Below are positions 50,873-60,165 of a stretch of DNA of 64,000 bases, piece after piece. A model generated the notes under the pieces. That model ran no database searches. It was not told the DNA's origin and saw nothing but the letters and a program-made list of their open reading frames with translations. Within the stretch, counting starts at the first letter, position 1. Every line of letters starts with the position of its first letter. A program made the translations under genes and the position numbers. The stretch is from Euryarchaeota archaeon UBA130 (lineage in GTDB: Archaea; Thermoplasmatota; Poseidoniia; Poseidoniales; Thalassarchaeaceae), in NCBI GenBank assembly GCA_002505775.1, contig DAVY01000006.1, positions 1 through 64,000 on the forward strand, in the 5' to 3' direction.

Positions 50873-51289
50873 ATGGTCAGATGCGAATGTGGAAGATACT
50901 TTGGATCCAGCCTGAAAAAAATTGTCAATTGCCCCAGATGCAACTCTAATAAAAATCATAAAATTATGAAAAAGTTCTCATCATCCGAATCATTAAGGAA
51001 TCAAATATCCAAGGCAAACACACCATCAGAAATCGAAAATGAGATCACATCAAGACTGGAAACATATGAGAAACCCAATCGCGACACTGGATTAATTGGA
51101 AAAGAATTAATTGGAAAAATACTAGCAACATCAACTTTCAATGAAAACATTATCTCCATCGACTCAATCTCAAATTCCATCAAGGAGCTATCTCTGACCA
51201 AAATCAGCCCTGAGGACATAATTGAGATACTTGAAGCATCCTCTTTGGTGGTAAGAAACTCAAATGGGACGTGGACCGTTTTTCAGTAA
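50873..51289 (+). CDS. Zinc-ribbon protein with C-terminal helical domain
   Basis: A 138-residue protein starting at ATG 50873 (MVRCECGRYFG); an in-frame ATG at 50855 is less likely. The N-terminus is a zinc ribbon CECGRYFGSS...CPRCNSN, resembling the archaeal DUF1922/DUF5817 zinc ribbon. The second half (about 60-138) is helical and ends with VVRNSNGTWTVFQ, a winged-helix-like beta hairpin. Probably binds nucleic acid. It lies just before tRNA-Pro. Confidence 0.65.
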   Translation: MVRCECGRYFGSSLKKIVNCPRCNSNKNHKIMKKFSSSESLRNQISKANTPSEIENEITSRLETYEKPNRDTGLIGKELIGKILATSTFNENIISIDSISNSIKELSLTKISPEDIIEILEASSLVVRNSNGTWTVFQ

Positions 51290-51322
51290 CGTTCATTCAA
51301 GAGATGCTCTGGGAAACGATAG

Positions 51323-51397
51323 GGGCCCGTGGGTTAGTCTGGTCTATGCTAGATGCTTTGGGAGCATTTGACCCTGGTTCAAATCCAGGCGGGCCCA
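51323..51397 (+). tRNA. tRNA-Pro (anticodon TGG)
   Basis: Acceptor GGGCCCG pairs with CGGGCCC. The anticodon stem GATGC/GCATT holds the loop TTTGGGA with anticodon TGG, and the T arm is CCTGG-TTCAAAT-CCAGG. Discriminator A at 51397, followed by an encoded CCA (51398-51400). No intron. The convergent Nudix gene ends at 51401, directly after the CCA. Confidence 0.95.
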
Positions 51398-51400
51398 CCA

Positions 51401-52159
51401 CTAAATCAATCTCTTGAGTGCCTCAATATCAAAAATTGAAACCGCAATGTCAATAGCTTCAGGAATTCTAAACCAACGCGCCTCTTCAATTTCATCATCT
51501 TTTGGGATAATCTCACGATCTTCGAATTCTCCATGACATTTGTATGTGAATGAAATCCAGTTGATACCATCCTCGTTGAAAATTTCTTCTTGTATGAAAG
51601 CCTCTTCACCAGCACCATGGGGCTCCCCGTTCTCTCCCTTTGGATCATCTATTACTATCGAAATCCCCAACTCCTCCATGGCCTCTCTAACAGCCGCTTC
51701 ACGTGGGTGCTCGCCATAATCTACGAATCCACCCGGAAGTGTCCAACAACCTGAAAAAAATCCCCTGGATACCTTCGCCAAAAGAACCTGATCTTGACTG
51801 TTCAAAATCATCACCTTACTGACAACTCTGTGTATTGTTCTGTAAACAGATTCCCTCGCAACCGGATCAACTGCGTTATCACTGATCACGGAATCTTTCC
51901 ATGCCCACTCTCCTGGCCAGTCTATCAGGGGCTTGCCATGAACCACAGTGTGATATTCTTGCCCAAGTCTGAATTTATTTGTCCTGACCTCCTCCCAACT
52001 AATTCCAAAATCTGACAACTCACTATCAGTTGGAAGTCGTATAACCTCGGTCTCACCATTTAGATTAGCTCTACCGGTTTGAGGAATCGCAGGTCCAGTT
52101 CCATCACCATATACAAGGAGTAATTTACCATCAGACTCGAGGTATACATGCTTCGTCAT
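51401..52159 (-). CDS. Nudix hydrolase with an N-terminal extension
   Basis: A 252-residue protein. Residues 1-100 are an unrecognised N-terminal domain; the Nudix domain starts near 108 (VVSKVMILNSQDQVLLAK) and the Nudix box GGFVDYGEHPREAAVREAME-ELG matches GX5EX7REUXEEXGU near 142-164. Nudix enzymes hydrolyse nucleoside diphosphate derivatives; the substrate is unknown. It is the minus-strand neighbour of malate dehydrogenase (16-base gap), possibly co-transcribed. Confidence 0.88.
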   Translation of the reverse strand: MTKHVYLESDGKLLLVYGDGTGPAIPQTGRANLNGETEVIRLPTDSELSDFGISWEEVRTNKFRLGQEYHTVVHGKPLIDWPGEWAWKDSVISDNAVDPVARESVYRTIHRVVSKVMILNSQDQVLLAKVSRGFFSGCWTLPGGFVDYGEHPREAAVREAMEELGISIVIDDPKGENGEPHGAGEEAFIQEEIFNEDGINWISFTYKCHGEFEDREIIPKDDEIEEARWFRIPEAIDIAVSIFDIEALKRLI

Positions 52160-52174
52160 TCGTACACCTTACTG

Positions 52175-53203
52175 TCAATTCAAAAGCCCTGTAACCGCTT
52201 GTCTTTCTTCCATAAGCATAGCCACATTTTCATCAATCTTTGACTGGGCGAACGAGTCTATTGGAAGATCCTGAACAACCTCTATTTGACCATTTTGACA
52301 TCTGCATGGGAAGCTGAATACTAGTCCCTCCGGAACTCCGTACCAACCTTCGGAAGGCAAGGCCATGGAAACAATCCTTCCATTAGACCCCTGCCACCAG
52401 TCACGCATGTGATCAATAGCGGCCGATGCAGCCGAGGCAGCTGAAGAGGCACCTCTAGCGACAATTACGGCTTTGCCCCTTGTTGCAACAGTGTCTAAAA
52501 ACTCACCTTTCAACCAATCCAAATCAAAAACGTCTGTAGCCCTTCTACCATCTACTGTCGCAAATCTTGGGTCCGGATACATAGTATTCGCATGATTGCC
52601 CCAGATGAATACATCATGTATTTTGGATGCTGGCACGCCTGAACGTTCCGCCATCTGGCCGACGGCTCGATTCTGATCGAGCCTCGTCATTGCGGTAAAT
52701 TGCCTCGAGGGAATGCGTGGGGAATTTGCATTGGCAATAAGTGCATTCGTATTACAAGGATTGCCTACTGTTATCACTTTAACATTCTTAGAGGCAACCT
52801 CGTCAATAGCCTTCCCTTGGCCGACGAATATTGGACCATTGGCTGCAACCAAATCTGATCTATCCATGTCCTTAGTTCTAGGCCTTGATCCGACTAGGAA
52901 TATAGCATGAGCGCCTTGGAATGCAACATTGGCATCATCAGTGCAAACTATATCGTGAACCAACGGGAATGCAGAGTCTCTTAATTCCATCCTGACGCCT
53001 TCTAGTCTTTGCATTCCTGGGGGTATCTCCAGTAGCTGGAGAATAACTGGTTGTTCCTTTCCGAAACAATCCCCACTCGCAATCCTCCACAATAGGGCGT
53101 ATCCAATATTTCCTGCAGCTCCGGTTACAGCTACGCGTATTGCTTCAGTATCATCACCTTTACTCGTAAACCCTACCGCGTTTTCTCCCAAATCTCCGGA
53201 CAC
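52175..53203 (-). CDS. mdh: Malate dehydrogenase
   Basis: It oxidises malate to oxaloacetate with NAD in the citric acid cycle. Rossmann TGAAGNIGYALLWRIASG near residues 28-45, substrate loop SRPRTKDMDRSDL, GNPCNTNALI, and the catalytic histidine in WGNHANTMYPD. The layout follows the cytosolic/MDH type 2 group (about 330 residues). The first 20 residues are a charged extension. Divergent from the pntA gene across 172 bases. Confidence 0.94.
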   Translation of the reverse strand: MSGDLGENAVGFTSKGDDTEAIRVAVTGAAGNIGYALLWRIASGDCFGKEQPVILQLLEIPPGMQRLEGVRMELRDSAFPLVHDIVCTDDANVAFQGAHAIFLVGSRPRTKDMDRSDLVAANGPIFVGQGKAIDEVASKNVKVITVGNPCNTNALIANANSPRIPSRQFTAMTRLDQNRAVGQMAERSGVPASKIHDVFIWGNHANTMYPDPRFATVDGRRATDVFDLDWLKGEFLDTVATRGKAVIVARGASSAASAASAAIDHMRDWWQGSNGRIVSMALPSEGWYGVPEGLVFSFPCRCQNGQIEVVQDLPIDSFAQSKIDENVAMLMEERQAVTGLLN

Positions 53204-53301
53204 AATCTCTCCTCATGCAGGCGAGTAAGATTAGGGTATTAGCACTTTGCGAAGTAGAGACATAAATCACTCTCAGCTTATCCTCTAATGACTTTGAGAA
53301 T

Positions 53302-53335
53302 ATTGAGCCGACGGCTTCAATAAGCGCCTACTTAT
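53302..53335 (+). other. Two adjacent hairpins before pntA
   Basis: In the 172-base region between mdh and pntA, ATTGAGCC (53302-53309) can pair with GGC-T-TCAAT (53313-53321) and ATAAG (53320-53324) with CTTAT (53331-53335). They are 40-70 bases before the pntA start. They might be a leader structure or a terminator remnant; there is no T-run. Confidence 0.2.
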
Positions 53336-53375
53336 CGGAGGTTCATTATTGGTCTCGGGACTGCAGAGGGATAAG

Positions 53376-54533
53376 ATGAAACTCGGTATTCTCAAGGAGC
53401 CAGAAGGAGAAATGAGAGTACCAATTGTACCTAACTCAATACCCAAACTAGTCAAGTCTGGTCTTGAGGTGATTGTTGAGAATGGGGCTGGTGACCTCGC
53501 AAATCATTCGGATTCTGAGTATGAGAGTAAAGGTGCAAAGATTGTAACCAGGGACGACGTTCTCAGATCTGAAGCATTGATATCGATAAATCCACCTAAT
53601 TTGGACGACATTAGAGAGGGGTGCATCTTGATGTGTGTAGCCGATCCATTCAGAAATCCAGATGTTGTGAATAAGGCCATCTCACGTGGAATTACCCTAA
53701 TCAGTATGGACATGATTCCTAGGAGACTTTCGAGGGCACAATCAATGGATGTCAACTCCAGCCAAGACAACCTCTCTGGTTACAAAGCCGTTCTGCTCGG
53801 AGCTTCGCATGTTCCCAAAGGAATTCCAATGATGACCACTAGTGCTGGGACAGTTAAACCGGCGAAGTTTGTAGTTATGGGTAGTGGGGTAGCCGGATTG
53901 CAGGCTATCGCGACTGCAAAGAGAATGGGCGCAGTCGTTTACGCATCCGACGTCAGAAAGTCTGCAGCAGAACAAATTGAGTCCGTTGGTGGGAGATTCA
54001 TCGAGGTAGAGGGTATGGACGATTTCGAGGATGAATCGGGTTATGCTAAGCCGCTTACACCAGAGTTTATCCAGAAAGTTAACGATACGGTATGTAAGGT
54101 AGCCAGTGATGCGGATGTAATCATTACCACGGCCAGGATATTTGGAAGGCCGGCGCCGATTACTATACCCAAAAGCGCTGTTGAAGAATTCAAAACTGGC
54201 GCAGTAATTGTAGACATGAATGCTGATGTTGGTGGAAACTGTGAGTTGACCTCCCCCGGAGACATAATCAACAGCCACGGAGTCACAATAATCGGAATAG
54301 AGAATTTAGCTGGTACTATACCATCAACCGCCAGTATGCTTTACTCGAATAATCTTACCAACTTTGTAATATCATTAATGGAAGATGGCGTTATCTCCGT
54401 AGATCTTCAAGACGATATTTTAGTTGGCCCACCGGAAGAATCGGATTTCTACGTCGATGGGATGGGAGGAGTCCTCATTTGCATGAACGGGGAGCTTCAT
54501 AACAATCAAACTAGACTTGGGGGTATTTTGTAA
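53376..54533 (+). CDS. pntA: NAD(P) transhydrogenase, alpha subunit part 1 (PntAa)
   Basis: NAD-binding domain I of the proton-translocating transhydrogenase, which drives NADPH formation with the proton gradient. MKLGILKEPEGEMRVPIVPN start, GAGDLANHSDSEYESKGA, GSGVAGLQAIATAKRMGAVVYASDVR (NAD loop), and DMNADVGGNCELTSPG are family hallmarks. ATG 53376 has GAGGG 5 bases upstream; an upstream TTG at 53349 is less likely. The 385-residue protein is the alpha1 part. The pntAb start overlaps its stop. Confidence 0.95.
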   Translation: MKLGILKEPEGEMRVPIVPNSIPKLVKSGLEVIVENGAGDLANHSDSEYESKGAKIVTRDDVLRSEALISINPPNLDDIREGCILMCVADPFRNPDVVNKAISRGITLISMDMIPRRLSRAQSMDVNSSQDNLSGYKAVLLGASHVPKGIPMMTTSAGTVKPAKFVVMGSGVAGLQAIATAKRMGAVVYASDVRKSAAEQIESVGGRFIEVEGMDDFEDESGYAKPLTPEFIQKVNDTVCKVASDADVIITTARIFGRPAPITIPKSAVEEFKTGAVIVDMNADVGGNCELTSPGDIINSHGVTIIGIENLAGTIPSTASMLYSNNLTNFVISLMEDGVISVDLQDDILVGPPEESDFYVDGMGGVLICMNGELHNNQTRLGGIL

Positions 54534-54853
54534 TGTCCCTGACCCTGACAGCATTAATTGGCAGTATCACCGTTTTTGTACTGGCAATTTTCCTAGGTTT
54601 TGAATTAATCAGCAAAGTACCACCAACGCTCCACACCCCTCTTATGTCTGGTGCCAATGCAATATCCGGCATCACTATTGTGGGTGCACTTATCCTCTCC
54701 AATGCTACATTTAATGGCATGGAAACCTCTTTTGCAGCAATATTGGCATTCCTAGCCCTTATCATGGCCACGATAAATGTCGTCGGAGGATTCATGGTAA
54801 CAAATAGAATGTTAGAAATGATTGCAGGTAAGAAAAGAAAGGGGGGTAACTAA
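54533..54853 (+). CDS. pntA2: NAD(P) transhydrogenase, alpha subunit part 2 (PntAb)
   Basis: A 106-residue membrane subunit with about three helices: FVLAIFLGFELISKVPPTLHTPLMSGANAISGI is the hallmark region, then LAFLALIMATINVVGGFMVTNRML. It forms part of the proton channel. It overlaps the stop of pntAa by 1 base and abuts pntB, so the three genes are one operon. Naming of the symbol varies. Confidence 0.93.
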   Translation: MSLTLTALIGSITVFVLAIFLGFELISKVPPTLHTPLMSGANAISGITIVGALILSNATFNGMETSFAAILAFLALIMATINVVGGFMVTNRMLEMIAGKKRKGGN

Positions 54854-56299
54854 TTGGTCGACCCTGTTGTTTGGGATATCGGATACTTGCTTTCCGCTTC
54901 GATGTTCATTGTCGGCATCAAGAGGCTTTCGAGTCCTAGGACGGCTCCCTCGGGTAATAGGCTAGGTGCCCAAGGAATGCTTCTCGCAGTTGTTATTACA
55001 TTACTAAAAATGCAGTCCGAAGGTATTATTGGATGGGAGTTGATTGTTGCTGGATTGGCTATTGGCTCAATAATTGGCTACATCATGGCAACCCGCGTAG
55101 AGATGACAGGGATGCCAGAACTCGTGGCTCTGTTCAATGGTTTTGGCGGGGCAGCGTCAGCTCTGGTGGGTCTTTCAGAGGCATTAAAGAGAATCTCTGA
55201 TGGAGTTCCGGATCCCGGAGTTGAACTCTATGCCACATGGACTGCTATCGGCCTATCAGCATTAGTGGGATGGATTACACTATCTGGTAGCTTAATGGCA
55301 ATGATGAAGCTCAAAGGTGGATTCTATGTACCGTTTTCCAAGAAAGATGAAAGGGGAAGAAGCAAATGGATCTCATTTCCAACGTGGGGCCCACCCTGGC
55401 TAAATTGGGTCAAAGCCTCTTTGCTACTCGCATCATTGGCCCTGATAATATTGACAATTCAGAACCCTGAAGATAAAACATATGTTTACTCTCTTGTTGC
55501 TACATCGACTCTTCTTGGTATTCTTTTCGTTCTCCCAATTGGTGGGGCAGATATGCCAGTCGTAGTCAGCCTACTCAACTCGCTTTCTGGGATTGCAGCA
55601 GCTTTTACAGGGTTCGTAATAGGCAACAATGTCTTGATAATTGCTGGCTCAATGGTAGGCGCCGCGGGTTTGATCTTGACATTCATCATGTGCAAAGCAA
55701 TGAACAGGGAGCTATTCGATGTCCTCTTCAAGGCATTCGGTGGATCGGGGGAGAAAGATCAGCTCACCAGAACTAAAGTTGGAAGTGATCCGGAAGAGGT
55801 TGCGATGGTCTTGGATGGAGCTCAAAAAGTAATTGTAGTGCCAGGATACGGTATGGCAGTTAGCCAAAGTCAGCATGCAGTGAAGGAGTTCGCGGACCTT
55901 ATGGAATCATTTGATTGCGAGGTCCTGTATGCCATCCACCCAGTGGCTGGGAGGATGCCAGGCCACATGAACGTACTATTGGCAGAAGCCAACGTACCTT
56001 ATGAGAAACTAATCGAGATGGACGACATTAATTCTGAATTCCCAGAATGCGACGTTGCATTGGTGATTGGAGCCAATGACACCACTAACCCTGCCGCTAG
56101 GACTGATGAGGGACCATTAGCAGGAATGCCAATTCTAGATGTCGACAAATCCTCGGTAGTAGTGATAATCAAGAGAAGCCTTTCTGTCGGTTATGCAGGT
56201 GTTGACAATGACCTCTTTTACATGGATAAAACAATGATGTTATTCGGCGATGGTAAAAAGATGATGAATGAACTGAACTCTGCAATTAAGGAGCTGTAA
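54854..56299 (+). CDS. pntB: NAD(P) transhydrogenase, beta subunit (PntB)
   Basis: A 481-residue subunit: about eight to nine helices (MELVALFNGFGGAASALVG-type region at GMPELVALFNGFGGAA), then the NADP-binding domain with VPGYGMAVSQSQHAVKEFAD, HPVAGRMPGHMNVLLAEANV, and ANDTTNPAARTDEGPLAGMP. Start is TTG 54854 at the pntAb stop. With PntAa and PntAb it completes the enzyme. The CxCH gene follows 75 bases later. Confidence 0.95.
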   Translation: MVDPVVWDIGYLLSASMFIVGIKRLSSPRTAPSGNRLGAQGMLLAVVITLLKMQSEGIIGWELIVAGLAIGSIIGYIMATRVEMTGMPELVALFNGFGGAASALVGLSEALKRISDGVPDPGVELYATWTAIGLSALVGWITLSGSLMAMMKLKGGFYVPFSKKDERGRSKWISFPTWGPPWLNWVKASLLLASLALIILTIQNPEDKTYVYSLVATSTLLGILFVLPIGGADMPVVVSLLNSLSGIAAAFTGFVIGNNVLIIAGSMVGAAGLILTFIMCKAMNRELFDVLFKAFGGSGEKDQLTRTKVGSDPEEVAMVLDGAQKVIVVPGYGMAVSQSQHAVKEFADLMESFDCEVLYAIHPVAGRMPGHMNVLLAEANVPYEKLIEMDDINSEFPECDVALVIGANDTTNPAARTDEGPLAGMPILDVDKSSVVVIIKRSLSVGYAGVDNDLFYMDKTMMLFGDGKKMMNELNSAIKEL

Positions 56300-56374
56300 A
56301 CCAAAGTGATGAACATGTCTCCAAGCAAGCGTTATTTGTCTGCTACCCCTGTGCATCAATTAAGGGGCAGTAAA

Positions 56375-57424
56375 ATGACTGGGCTCAAGAGACTATTCGC
56401 CGTTTTACTTACAATATCTATCCTCTCAATCCCTGCTGTCGGAATGAGCTCGGGCCCGGGTTATGAAAATGCAGACGGAGATCCCACTGTGAAATATGGC
56501 TGTAATTGCCATAACAATGGCGCGGCCTCAACAAGAGCAGTAGTGATGGTTACTGGAGTCCCAGTCATGTATGAATTGGGGGCCTCGTATGATATGACAA
56601 TTAAGGTTGCAGACTCGCTCACATTATCAGGAGGGGATGGAAACACACAAGGTGGATTTTTGATGACTTCAGATGGCATAGGAATATTCTCATGGTCAGA
56701 TGATGAGGAAATTCGCGCTGCTGAGGATGCACCATTGGACATATCGCACTCAGATACTGACTCTGACGGCATATGGGAGATAACTTGGACAGCTCCAACA
56801 GAGGACCTAGGACCAGTCCATTTTTGGGTTGCTGGTAACTCTGTCAATGGGGATGGAGCTCCAGGGGACGAAGACTGGTGGAATATCCTAACATTTACTA
56901 TCAACGCACCTGGAACAATAGAGTCAAGTGATTCCGGAGCTACTCTTGAAACTAGAACAGTTTCAGTCGGAGATTATGAAACCCTATTCATAGTAGAGGA
57001 ATCAGAAGCTCAAAGGGAAGCTGAAAGACAGGAGGCACTATCACACAGAGTTTTCACTCAAGGGAATCTATTTTTCTGGACCAGTCTAACCGCGCTCCTT
57101 ATCGGAGCCTTGGTTCAAAGGGAGATTTTAGAGAGAAGGTATGATGATGGCCCAGAATTCCTTGCTATGGAGTTGGCTTACCCACAAGCAATTAGAAGGG
57201 GCTTAATGGGCATTGGCTCTTTCTGGCTGGCTATCAGGTGGGCCTCTTCCGAGACCCAGATTTATTTCCCTCCCCCTGCGGTCGTTAAAGAAGGGACAAA
57301 GATGACTGATTTGACTGACTTCCTAATTGGATCCGCATTCCTAGCCAGCGCACTGTTCGCCTACGGGGTATATAGGACAATATTGGCCGCTAGAAAGGAC
57401 CCAGATGTCAAGGATCGGCTGTAG
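56375..57424 (+). CDS. Secreted, membrane-anchored CxCH protein, paralogue of the bc-operon protein
   Basis: A 349-residue protein with signal peptide (about 5-25), GCNCH motif at C43/C45/H46, and a domain with GGFLM, ISHSDTDSDG, WTAP and VAGNSVNGDG in the same order as the 12.9-13.7 kb protein. The C-terminus has about three membrane helices (near 228-246, 280-300 and 315-335), more than the other paralogue. ATG 56375 is chosen because it begins the signal peptide with GGGGCAG upstream. The tatC gene starts at the next base after its stop, so they are co-transcribed. Possible extracytoplasmic heme or metal carrier; not proven. Confidence 0.78.
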   Translation: MTGLKRLFAVLLTISILSIPAVGMSSGPGYENADGDPTVKYGCNCHNNGAASTRAVVMVTGVPVMYELGASYDMTIKVADSLTLSGGDGNTQGGFLMTSDGIGIFSWSDDEEIRAAEDAPLDISHSDTDSDGIWEITWTAPTEDLGPVHFWVAGNSVNGDGAPGDEDWWNILTFTINAPGTIESSDSGATLETRTVSVGDYETLFIVEESEAQREAERQEALSHRVFTQGNLFFWTSLTALLIGALVQREILERRYDDGPEFLAMELAYPQAIRRGLMGIGSFWLAIRWASSETQIYFPPPAVVKEGTKMTDLTDFLIGSAFLASALFAYGVYRTILAARKDPDVKDRL

Positions 57425-58198
57425 ATGTCAGAACAAATGATTAATCTTGAATCAAAGTCTTTGGAAAATCACTTCCAAGAACTGTACTCACTTGTAAAAA
57501 ATACAATATTATTTACTTCAATATCTGCAATAGGATGGTCTATAGTTGCCCCTCAATTATTGACAGATTGGGTCAATCTATTCAATACCGGCGATAACAT
57601 AAACCAATTGTCAATCTATACTCCATTCAATTGGATAGAGGTCAAATGGTCCTTTTCCATAATGATGGGTATAATCACAGCTTTCCCACTTTTCTCAGTA
57701 ATGCTATACAGGTTCTCTAAACCAGCCCTGTACCCAAACGAGGTTTTTCCAGTCAAATTAATATTAATTGCAAACTCATTAATGTTACCAATTTCAATAT
57801 TCCTAATTTGGATATGGGGGGTACCTAATGTGGTAAAATATGCAAACGGACTATCTCAATTAGAAAATATTAGTGCTAGATATGACCTATTTGAAATCGT
57901 CAATTTTGCTTTGGGATTCACGGTTATGGCCATTATCTCGTTTATCCTCATGACATCACTCATCTTATCCAGAATTATTGGTGACGTAGACGGGATGTAT
58001 AATTGGTTGAGGCCCAGGATCATGATAATCTCATTTGGCCTTTTCATTCTAACTATGCCATCGGTATTCGAGGGTCTAAGGATTCCCTTGTCCTGTGTAA
58101 TAATTTTCCTCTCCGACCTTTTAGCGAGATCCTTTCCACTTGCGAGAAATATGACCGAAATCATTCAAGATGACACTGCATTGAAAGGTCACGCATAG
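57425..58198 (+). CDS. tatC: TatC-like twin-arginine translocase subunit
   Basis: A 257-residue membrane protein with six helices. ENHFQELYSLVKNTILF is the N-terminal TatC element (HLxELR), TPFNWIEVKWSFSIMMGIITAFPLF and FSKPALYPNEVFPVKL match the family. TatC recognises twin-arginine signals and exports folded proteins such as the Rieske protein at 11.6 kb. No TatA gene was seen in the window. It is somewhat divergent from bacterial TatC. It starts at the stop of the CxCH gene. Confidence 0.82.
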   Translation: MSEQMINLESKSLENHFQELYSLVKNTILFTSISAIGWSIVAPQLLTDWVNLFNTGDNINQLSIYTPFNWIEVKWSFSIMMGIITAFPLFSVMLYRFSKPALYPNEVFPVKLILIANSLMLPISIFLIWIWGVPNVVKYANGLSQLENISARYDLFEIVNFALGFTVMAIISFILMTSLILSRIIGDVDGMYNWLRPRIMIISFGLFILTMPSVFEGLRIPLSCVIIFLSDLLARSFPLARNMTEIIQDDTALKGHA

Positions 58199-58209
58199 CA
58201 GCGACCTCC

Positions 58210-60165
58210 GTGAGATCATTCAAAGTGGTCATTGCCACACTCATACTATTTGGGGGAATATGGGTCAATCTAAATCCTGATTTAGTCAACACAACATACA
58301 ATTTCGACGACTCCGACGAAAATCCAAATCTAGTAGGCCTGCAAGAGAATGAACATTGGCTAGTGATAAGAGTGGCATTTCCCTCTATGCCACACTCTCT
58401 TTCGGAAACGGAATCTCTGTTATTGGGCTCTGGTTCGGCACAGGAATATATTTCTCAACTATCAGGAGGTGTTTCAAATTTAGAAGTTACAATTTCTGAT
58501 GAAGTATGGATCTCTGATTTTGAGGAGTCCTACTGGGGAGCTGATTCACAAAACGAACGTGATGTAGGAAATGGGGGAAGCGGGGTAGATAAATTGGTAG
58601 AAGAATCTGCCTTAGATTTACTTAGTGGTATGGACCTCTCTCAGTGGGACATCAATGGAGATGGTGTCATTGATAGGCTCCTAGTCTTACATTCAGGAAA
58701 TGCACAGGAGTCAGGAGGCCCATCCAATTCAATTTGGAGCCATTTCTCAAATCTTATGAATCCTGTAAGTGTAGGTCAATGGGAGATTCAGCACTATACA
58801 ATTTCATCAATGGAATCTGGGCTTGGCACACTTGTTCATGAAATGTTGCATCAAATGGGTGCCTACGACTTGTACGATGTCCACTCAGATCTTCCTTCGA
58901 GTACATGGAATGGCCTCGGAGATTGGGACATTATGGCTAGTGGTAACTGGAATGGAAACTCAATGTCACCTGCTATGCCAGGGGCAGCGACCCTAATCAC
59001 TGTCGGTGGACTCGGAATCATTGAAATCGAAACCTCGACAACACAAGATATTCAGTTATATCCAATGTCTTCAAAGAATAACAATACGCGTGTTGCTTAT
59101 ATCGAGACCGCTCCAGAAGAAGCTGTTTTGGTAACATACCGTGCCGATATAGGATTTGACTCTGAGCTACCCGGCTTCGGGATTATTGTAGAATACCTAG
59201 ATAAAAATAATGGCAATGTAGATGAAAATACTGTGAATAAAGATCCAAATAATCCATGGGTTAAGATTTTGGAGGCTGATGGTGATCAGGCTTTAGTCAG
59301 GAATCGTGACACTGGAAGCCCGGGAGACGCGTTTCAGTCAGGAGACTCATTTGGTCATGAAGGATTCAAAATTAGGGACAATAGAGGAAGATTAGTTCCT
59401 TGGCAAATTGAAGTTCAGAGCATAGAATCTGATGTTGCAACATTAAGATTTTCAACCCTTGAAAACTACACCGACAGAGTACTGACACCGAGGTCTCCTA
59501 TTCAGTTAATCGAAGGAGAGAATGCTTATGCCAGTGTGTTTAGCGAGAACCCGTGTACCCTACTAGTAAACATCAGTACCGATTTAACGGTCCCTCAAGC
59601 TACAGAGGTGGAAATACCATCTGGAGAAACTATAATCCCAATAATTAGAGCCTCTGAAACTTCTGATGATTTAGGTTTAATAACAGGAAAGATAGGTTGC
59701 AAAGATAAGAATCCCGAGGACATTAGAATCGAATGGCAGAAGATCGGTCATAGGATTGTTACTAAAGAGACAATCCATGTTATTCCATGGAATCAAGATT
59801 CAACTATTCAAATACCGATTAACACAAATGGCTATGGAGAAAGAAGCTATGATATTGCCATAGAGGGAGCAGTAGATAGAATTGCATCCTCTTCAACTCA
59901 AGGGGTTTTTTCTCCAGGGGATGAAATCTTAATGAAGATCGAACCTAATGGATTACTGACCCCTGGCATGTATGCAAGGGGAGAAATCGTGATTCAAGAT
60001 GAATTTTCCGTTGAGCAAAGAATAGAGATTACATTAATTGCCGAATCGCCATTTACAGGAGACGGCCTATTGGGCTGGATTTCGCAGCCATCTAATGGAA
60101 TTCTGGTAATTTCAATTCTTCTGGCATTTAGCATACTAACGGGCAAAAGCAGAGATATTACCTAG
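58210..60165 (+). CDS. Secreted M6-like metalloprotease, membrane anchored
   Basis: A 651-residue protein starting at GTG 58210. Signal or anchor at about 5-20, a catalytic domain to about 420 with the zinc motif HEMLHQMGAYD (H210, E211, H214, D220), and a Gly/Asp-rich calcium-like stretch (GDGVIDRL near 150). A beta-sandwich region of about 200 residues follows and a C-terminal helix (NGILVISILLAFSILTG) anchors it. This matches the immune-inhibitor-A/M6 group. It probably digests external protein, fitting a heterotroph on protein-rich particles. Its end overlaps endA's end by 8 bases. Confidence 0.82.
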   Translation: MRSFKVVIATLILFGGIWVNLNPDLVNTTYNFDDSDENPNLVGLQENEHWLVIRVAFPSMPHSLSETESLLLGSGSAQEYISQLSGGVSNLEVTISDEVWISDFEESYWGADSQNERDVGNGGSGVDKLVEESALDLLSGMDLSQWDINGDGVIDRLLVLHSGNAQESGGPSNSIWSHFSNLMNPVSVGQWEIQHYTISSMESGLGTLVHEMLHQMGAYDLYDVHSDLPSSTWNGLGDWDIMASGNWNGNSMSPAMPGAATLITVGGLGIIEIETSTTQDIQLYPMSSKNNNTRVAYIETAPEEAVLVTYRADIGFDSELPGFGIIVEYLDKNNGNVDENTVNKDPNNPWVKILEADGDQALVRNRDTGSPGDAFQSGDSFGHEGFKIRDNRGRLVPWQIEVQSIESDVATLRFSTLENYTDRVLTPRSPIQLIEGENAYASVFSENPCTLLVNISTDLTVPQATEVEIPSGETIIPIIRASETSDDLGLITGKIGCKDKNPEDIRIEWQKIGHRIVTKETIHVIPWNQDSTIQIPINTNGYGERSYDIAIEGAVDRIASSSTQGVFSPGDEILMKIEPNGLLTPGMYARGEIVIQDEFSVEQRIEITLIAESPFTGDGLLGWISQPSNGILVISILLAFSILTGKSRDIT

